A stretch of 13,723 nt of DNA, taken from positions 1 through 13,723 of the forward strand of contig JBBHKE010003176.1 in assembly GCA_037447655.1 (NCBI GenBank). Direction: 5' to 3'. The translations under genes were made by a program, and so were the position numbers. Each line of letters starts with the position of its first letter. Positions within the stretch are counted from its first letter, which is position 1. This document shows positions 9,467 through 13,723 of the stretch, piece by piece. Below the pieces are notes generated by a model. That model searched no databases. It saw nothing but the letters and a program-made list of their open reading frames with translations, and was not told where the DNA came from. This DNA is from Zygnema cylindricum. Taxonomy: Eukaryota > Streptophyta > Zygnematophyceae > Zygnematales > Zygnemataceae.

Positions 9467-10180
9467 CTAAAAAGGTGTAGTGCTAATAGATCTAGAAAAA
9501 ATAATATTCTTAATATAAACACCGCAGTTAAGTGCTTCAGCCCAAAATTTCAAATCTAGCCGTTTATCTACAAGCATGGACTGAGCACTTTCTGTCACTG
9601 TCCTATTTAATCTCTCACAAACACCATTCTGTTCCGGTGTATATGGAACCATAAGATTGAGACTGATACCTTCTTGAAAGAGAAACTCTTCGAATTCCTT
9701 TGATGTATATTCTCCCCCATTGTCCGATCTCAACGCCAAGATTGGAACTCCATGAAGCTTTTCCGCCCACGATTTGTAGTGTTTGAAGTGAGTAAATAAT
9801 TCGCTTTTATGTTGCATGAAGTAAAATTTGGTATATCTCGAGCAATCATCTATAAATGTAATTATATAGTGGACGCCTCCAGCCGAAGCCACTTGTGAAG
9901 GACCGAGAACATCAAAATTTATTAGCTGCAGAACTTTCTCCGATTTATGGTCTATTTCCTATGGAAATGGCAATTTGTGGATCTTTCCAAGTAAACAACC
10001 ATCACATGATTTTATAGGATGGGAACTGAGAGAAACTCCCTCAACTTTTCCCGAATTCACCATTTTCTTTAGACTATCATAATTCATATGTCCTAATCTT
10101 TTATCCCACAACTCATTCTCAGATTTGACACTAGAGTTGAGAACATCATTTTCTTTATATTCAGCCATGTCCATCATTTA
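9467..10180 (-). pseudogene. Integrase: zinc-binding and catalytic domains (broken)
   Basis: The enzyme that inserts the cDNA into the genome. The N-terminal part has the GAG-pre-integrase/HHCC signature (ELWDKRLGHMNYDSLKKMV, then CDGCLLGK.HKLPFP). A TAG at 9959-9961 interrupts it directly after PFP. The catalytic core follows with INFDVLGP (first Asp, codon 9911-9913), RSDNGGEYTS (second Asp, 9722-9724) and PEQNGVCERLNRT (Glu, 9614-9616). The second Asp and the Glu are 36 codons apart, the D,D35E spacing of retroviral-type integrases. The part ends at TAG 9467-9469. A TAA at 10178-10180 separates it from the protease region, although the frame is the same back to about 10321. Confidence 0.93.
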
Positions 10181-10560
10181 CGTTTTGCTAGCATCTCTAG
10201 TTCTTGTTACTGCTACTTTCCCTTTCTTGCTTACAACATGTCTACCTCCTTTCACAATGTTTTCAAAGCCTTTACTCTCCGGTAATGATGTAGAAAAAAT
10301 ATTTTTCTTAAAGTCTAGAACAAACAAACATTGTGAAGGGTTTTTTCTAGCGACTTTCCCCCCACATCTACCATCAAAGATACATCACCCTGAGTTGAGG
10401 TTTGAACACTCATGCCACAAGCATAGTAAATACTTTTTGGAGATGTTTGCCGAAGATTCGTAAAAGCCGCCTTGTTCTAACACATGTGGGCAGACGTTCC
10501 CGTGTCCATGATCCATCATGCATCCTTAGGACCCTCCATGGCTATTGCCATAGGAAATAA
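10181..10560 (-). pseudogene. Aspartic protease region of copia polyprotein (broken)
   Basis: The protease would cleave the Gag-Pol polyprotein. The active-site motif reads W-I-M-D-T-G-T-S-A-H-M (Asp codon 10504-10506), matching the WxxDSGAxxHM motif of copia proteases with DTG in place of the commoner DSG. A TGA at 10516-10518 lies just before it and a TAG at 10477-10479 just after. The chain continues to about 10321 with SLMVDVGGK and HNVCL, then shifts frame and resumes as LDFKKNIFSTSLPESKGF, which resembles the segment before the GAG-pre-integrase domain. The boundary with Gag is approximate. Confidence 0.8.
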
Positions 10561-11460
10561 ATCCCCATCCTTTGTCTCATTGAAGCTTAAAGACTCATCT
10601 ACATCAGTTGCACAAGCTGAAAAAGGAGCATTTCCACAGGTATGATTCCCAAAGTAGCATTTGTGATATTGGCTTTGCTGCCAACCTGGCCTGTTTAAAC
10701 CTGTCCTATTAGCCCTTTTCAGCTTAGGATAGTAGCAGTATCCATGACCCTTCTCAGAACAATAAAAGCAAACAGTAGAAGATGGCCTATTCTGCCTATG
10801 ATTATGCTAATTAAACTGATTATGATTCTGGTTAAACCGACTTTTTTTTTGATTAATCTGATTTCTTTTGTCAAAGTCTGTGGAAAAAGCTTCAGCCTTT
10901 CCTTCTCCTTCAAAGAGTTTAGTATTAGTCTCTTCCTCCAATATAAAATTATATGCTAACTGAAATGACCAGCTAGCTTTATCATGACTTTTTAACTGAA
11001 CAGACACACCCTTCATGCTACTAGGGAGACCCCTAATAAGCAAAACTGCCTGTTGAAACTCACGAAATGACCCCAAAGCAGACGAGTGAGCATTAATGAG
11101 TGCACAAAAATTGACACAATACTCGACCATAGTACCCCCCAAGTATTTGTATCCCCAAATTTTTCCAGCCACCAAGAGCTCCTCTTGAACATTCGCTTTC
11201 TCAAAAGTGGATTCCAGTGATGTCCAAATCTAGCTCGCCTTCATCATTTTCAGTCAAGACATGACCAATTTTTTTGAAATATAAAGAATTAGATTGTTCC
11301 TTGCCATTGAATTCTTTTTCGCCCAAGTTTGATCTGTTTCATCAAGGGAGTCATCCAAGACCCACAATAAGTCAGCAGTTTCAAACGACGATTCAACCAT
11401 CGCCGCCCAGTTACCATACTTTTGGCCATTGAAGAAAGGAATTCTTGACGAAAGGCCCAT
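10561..11460 (-). pseudogene. Gag (capsid/nucleocapsid) of copia element (broken)
   Basis: The structural protein of the virus-like particle. The first in-frame ATG of the internal region is at 11458-11460, inside the primer-binding site. The same frame is open upstream into the 5' LTR. It begins MGLSSRIPFFNGQKYGNWAA, where FNGxxYxxW is the N-terminal signature of copia Gag. Stops at TGA 11254-11256 and TAG 11230-11232 interrupt the UBN2-like region, which continues with KASxIWTSLESTFEKANVQ and further helices to about 10810. A TAG at 10807-10809 precedes a zinc knuckle, CFYCSEKGHGYCYY. There the fourth ligand is displaced: Tyr stands five residues after the His, and a Cys lies only three after it. 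No frameshift is needed from 11460 to 10321. Confidence 0.88.
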
Positions 11461-11463
11461 AAC
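11454..11463 (-). other. Primer-binding site, half-tRNA iMet type
   Basis: One base after the 5' LTR terminus the minus strand reads GTTATGGGCC. This is complementary over ten bases to the anticodon stem-loop of eukaryotic initiator tRNA-Met (GGCCCAUAAC). A canonical TGG-starting site for a tRNA 3' end is absent. Drosophila copia and yeast Ty5 are known to prime with a cleaved initiator tRNA half ending in this region. The ATG in the site is the complement of the CAU anticodon and is in frame with Gag. Confidence 0.75.
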
Positions 11464-11482
11464 TTGTTGTTCTACAACCACC

Positions 11483-11513
11483 GTTGTAGGAGGAGAAGGT
11501 TGTAGGAGGAGAA
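11483..11513. repeat. 16-bp tandem duplication in 5' LTR
   Basis: GTTGTAGGAGGAGAA occurs at 11483-11497 and again at 11499-11513, a period of 16. The left LTR has one copy. The extra 16 bases put the LTR-encoded ATG (11537-11539) out of frame with Gag, whereas without them it would be in frame. Confidence 0.9.
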
Positions 11514-12003
11514 CCAGCAGTAGTAGTGGAAGTAGACATGAAAACAATAGAAACTATCACAATACCTACCCAATAACCAACTTTGAACTAACATGAAATA
11601 AGCCTCCGAAAACCAATATGCCTCAAATTTGCCATAGTGATACAAAATACAATAATCTGACAATTTCCAAAATTGCAGCCCAAACGATTTTGTAATCCAT
11701 AAGATATGATGTTTGGAAGTCACGCAAAAATTGCCCCTAGAAAATCACATTCCCAAAACAGGATGCTACAAAATTAGCTAAGTCTTAAGTTATATGCTCA
11801 CAGTGTGTATCTACTGATCTACACTAATTTGGGTAACATTTACTTCTCTTATTATCGTGACTAACGAAAAAGCATCCTATCTATACGTCATTGTACCTCA
11901 AAACCCTAATTATTATTTTCTAAAAACTTGATTTATGGAACACTATTTTTTATTACACTAAATTACAAAACAATGTTATTCAGATATTTCTAGATATTGA
12001 ACA

Positions 12004-12043
12004 GTACACAAAACGTTCCAACCGTACACAAAACGTTCCAAAT
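12004..12043 (+). repeat. 20-bp tandem repeat in right LTR
   Basis: GTACACAAAACGTTCCAACC at 12004-12023 is followed by a near-identical unit at 12024-12043. It matches the pair at 6841-6880, so it is a stable part of this LTR family. Confidence 0.85.
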
Positions 12044-12105
12044 GCTTAGTTAGTGGTAGTCCCTAAAGTCCAGCCGAATGTGGTCGTGTCGTACGAAGCA
12101 CGAGA

Positions 12106-12185
12106 GTGATTCGTCACTTATGGTCCCACGCGAATCACGCTTATGGTCCCTCGTGAATCACACTTGTGGTCCCAGGTGAATCGCG
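12106..12185 (+). repeat. 23-bp tandem repeat array in right LTR
   Basis: Units at 12128-12150 and 12151-12173, with a diverged unit before and a partial unit after, correspond to 6943-7022. Each full unit has GAATCACrCTT followed by TGGTCCC. Confidence 0.85.
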
Positions 12186-12358
12186 TCCGTTGGAACAAAT
12201 TCAATCGACGATGGTACCGTTGAACTGTACAATATATTTCTTGAATACCTGGTTTAGATCCCGCTCGTCCGATCTTGTGAATCGAATCGTCAAATGCGTG
12301 ACGCGTGTGGCTGACTATCTGCGCCACTCTGAAGAACCTGCATACGTTCTTTTGCCGA

Positions 12359-12488
12359 CACGTGTCCCTATAAAAGTACAATACACTCTACTGTACTTTT
12401 TGCTACTGTAACGCTAATTAAGGTAAGTATTACAGTAGACTACATAGAATACATTCTAAGTTATTTTACCCCTATTTAATGAAATAAA
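12359..12488 (+). promoter_or_regulatory. Antisense promoter-like module in right LTR
   Basis: On the plus strand, opposite to gag-pol, these signals follow in order: G-box CACGTG (12359-12364), TATAAAAG (12369-12376), an 8-bp inverted repeat AAAGTACA/TGTACTTT (12373-12399), a perfect 5' splice-site match AAG then GTAAGTATT (junction 12422/12423), and AATAAA (12483-12488). The left LTR has the same layout at 7196-7326 but with TGTAAAAG in place of the TATA box. Order and spacing resemble a promoter-R-polyadenylation arrangement reading rightwards out of the LTR. Activity is inferred only. Confidence 0.4.
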
Positions 12489-12506
12489 GATTTATAAATT
12501 ACAACA

Positions 12507-12511
12507 GTCCT
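12507..12511. repeat. Target-site duplication, right copy (GTCCT)
   Basis: This is an exact repeat of 6311-6315, directly outside the right LTR terminus ACAACA. Confidence 0.9.
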
Positions 12512-13264
12512 CAACCACTTCCACGAAAGGCAAGGCATGAGGGTATAACTGGACATATCCCTTATGGTTGTTCCCTAGGTCCTTCGTCCTCATAAAGTTC
12601 CACGTTGGGTGTGACAGCACGCTGGCGGGGATGTTGATAAGATCCCCAAGTTTTCATGTGCGCTACGCTGCTAGCCACTCCTTACGATCCCTATTGAAGC
12701 GTTTGGCAAAGCTGAAGGCACGATCGGAATGATGGGAGTCAATAGGAAGTGGAAAGAGGTAGTCGAGAATCTCTTCCCCTTTTTCACTCTCCCCGTCCGT
12801 GTCTCCTTCTCCCCGTCGGAGGACAAATACATCATCCTTGCTGAATACTGTGCCTCAGCCTTCTTTTCAGAGCTCTCCGAGGACTGTTCATTGACGGTAC
12901 TCTCTTTGTTTTGGTCCCTCATCCCCTCCAGATCAGAGGCAAGATCCTCCATTGGTGGGGGTGTTCACGCTCTGGCTCCTCAAAGAGCTCATGGTCTTTT
13001 TCATCCTCCTGGTCCCCCTCTCGCAGTGGGTTATACTCGAGATTCCTACAAGTTCTTTGACCCCTCTCCTCCGCTGCTTCGTGTTGTTCCTTCCCCACTA
13101 CCACATGTCTCCTCCAACTCCGGTTCCTCCTCTATCGCCCTCCTCCAATCGGCTTGGACCATGGCCTCCGCTGCGACTAAAAATTGATCTTGGCGTGGCA
13201 TGTCATCGTGTCCTACCTATACGAGTTTTCATCTTTTAGGTGGTGGAGAGGACGAGGAGGCCAT
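12507..13264 (-). pseudogene. N-terminal half of the broken coiled-coil ORF
   Basis: This is the upstream part of the reading frame interrupted by the copia insertion. A start is proposed at ATG 13262-13264 (context GTGTCCATGG, MASSSSPPPKR), but the frame is open back to 13522 and could start earlier. Stops at 13229-13231 and 13217-13219 follow. Next is MPRQDQFLVAAEAMVQADW with an acidic stretch, and frame changes near 13104, 12950 and 12840 carry it through Glu/Lys/Ser-rich segments. The best-kept part reads EEILDYLFPLPIDSHHSDRA, FSFAKRFNRDRKEWLAA, then TAG 12663-12665 and TGA 12654-12656, then GDLINIPASVLSHPTWNFMR and KGYVQLYPHALPFVEVVED up to the insertion point. Together with 5799-6310 it spans about 420 codons. 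I recognise no protein family. It may be a Gag-like ORF of a non-autonomous retroelement or a decayed host gene. Confidence 0.5.
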
Positions 13265-13500
13265 GGACACCGTGGAGTCCGACAGTTCAGGTAATTCGAC
13301 GAGCGAGGGTAAACTAGCTGCGCGGAGGGAGCTGCTCTCCAAACTGCTTCGGCTAGGTTGGTCGGGAAAGCTGGTGGCGGCTTTAACTGAGAGGGTTGAG
13401 GGTTTCACCCTTGGACTCTTCCAAGCGTCGCATCGTGTGAGGATATCGCAGTGTCCAACATTCCGTAAGTTGCGCTGCTGCGACAATACCGAGGGTTCGT
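13265..13500 (-). other. Upstream region of the broken ORF
   Basis: The minus-strand frame leading into the pseudogene is open from 13522 and is Ser/Pro/Leu-rich (SLESSSLRAASLPSLVELP). It could be an untranslated leader or an N-terminal extension. A plus-strand frame over the same bases is probably its shadow. No domain is seen. Confidence 0.35.
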
Positions 13501-13723
13501 TGTAACCTAGGTTGCGATTCACAATTGCGCCATTGCGATTTTTCTGTCAGCGCAGCGGTGACATTGCGATTCTCTGACGTTAGGGCTGCTATGTTGTGTA
13601 GAAATTAATGGTCCATTTATAGTATTTTCTAGGTCTAAATAGAAATATAGAAAGAAGCCGAGGCAGTCTACCTCTAACTTCTTTCTCCAACTCTCAAACT
13701 TGTCGCAGTCACTGAGAAATTGG
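13501..13723. other. TTGCGAT-rich segment resembling the 5254-5754 LTR
   Basis: Read on the plus strand it starts TGTAACC and contains TGCGATTTT, CAGCGCAGC, GTTGTGTAGAA, TATAGT and TCTAG in the same order as similar blocks in the minus-strand reading of the putative LTR from 5754 downward. A TATA-like ACTATAAATGG lies on the minus strand near 13615-13625. The resemblance is patchy and the window ends inside it, so I cannot say whether it is an inverted LTR, a terminal inverted repeat or the leader of the host element. Confidence 0.25.

Larger units (their letters stand above)
6316..12506 (-). mobile_element. Degenerate Ty1/copia LTR retrotransposon
   Basis: A 6191-bp element on the minus strand with two LTRs, a 5-bp target duplication, a primer-binding site, a polypurine tract and a 4.1-kb internal region. 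The order Gag, protease, integrase, reverse transcriptase, RNase H puts integrase before RT and so defines Ty1/copia (Pseudoviridae-type) rather than Ty3/gypsy. The polyprotein is not translatable. In-frame stops lie at 11254, 11230, 10807, 10516, 10477, 10178, 9959, 9467, 9389, 8322 and 7721. Frame changes lie near 10321, 9000, 8799-8803, 8075 and 7710. The LTRs differ at about 20 of 190 positions in the stretch I counted (7021-7213 against 12184-12376), which indicates an old insertion. It landed inside another reading frame. Confidence 0.95.
11465..12506 (-). repeat. Right LTR (5' LTR of the copia element)
   Basis: 1042 bp with TGTTGT/ACAACA ends, followed outward by the GTCCT duplication. 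It differs from the left LTR by many substitutions and by an extra 16 bases near its inner end. On the minus strand AATAAA-type signals occur near 11953. A telobox-like AAACCCTAA lies at 11901-11909 on the plus strand (AAATCCTAA in the other LTR). Confidence 0.93.

Noticed and set aside
12729-13187. A 152-codon plus-strand frame, the longest in the window
   Set aside because: It is antisense to the charged pseudogene. Its Pro/Ser/Leu-rich composition is what the complement of Glu/Lys/Arg-rich codons gives. The minus-strand frames read as a coherent protein.

Overview
The window looks like non-coding nuclear DNA of a eukaryote with a large, transposon-rich genome. A land plant is my best guess. 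The support is modest: two AAACCCTAA telobox-like motifs, G-box motifs (CACGTG), and nested decayed LTR retrotransposons. I see no intact host gene, no rRNA or tRNA gene, no CRISPR array and no bacterial-type operon.

Layout. Positions 1-5253 are intergenic DNA with no supportable gene. They hold several short inverted and direct repeats, including a perfect 56-bp palindrome at 1575-1630 and a second palindrome with the same CCTCGCGAGG core at 2613-2638. Positions 5254-5754 look like an LTR on the minus strand, with ends TGTAACAGGG and CCCTTTTACA. It is preceded, in minus-strand order, by a purine-rich tract and a decayed ORF for a charged protein with a C-terminal coiled coil. That ORF is split in two, at 5799-6310 and 12507-13264, because a Ty1/copia retrotransposon inserted into it.

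The copia element spans 6316-12506 on the minus strand. It is flanked by a perfect 5-bp target-site duplication (GTCCT) and has LTRs of 1029 and 1042 bp with TGTTGT/ACAACA ends. Its internal order is Gag, protease, integrase, reverse transcriptase, RNase H. Catalytic residues can still be read (protease DTG, integrase D,D35E, RT YVDD, RNase H acidic residues). The reading frame is broken by about ten in-frame stops and about five frameshifts, and the LTRs differ by about 10% in a sample I counted, so it is an old, dead copy.

The most informative detail is the primer-binding site. One base after the 5' LTR is GTTATGGGCC, the complement of the anticodon region of initiator tRNA-Met. This is the half-tRNA priming mode known from Drosophila copia and Ty5, not the usual 3'-CCA priming. 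The site also carries an in-frame ATG of gag. The LTRs contain conserved tandem repeats and a plus-strand (antisense) module of G-box, TATA, 5' splice site and AATAAA.

I found no clearly new biological system. The best leads are the half-tRNA PBS overlapping the gag start, the antisense module in the LTRs, the unrecognised coiled-coil ORF of the host element, and the long palindrome.
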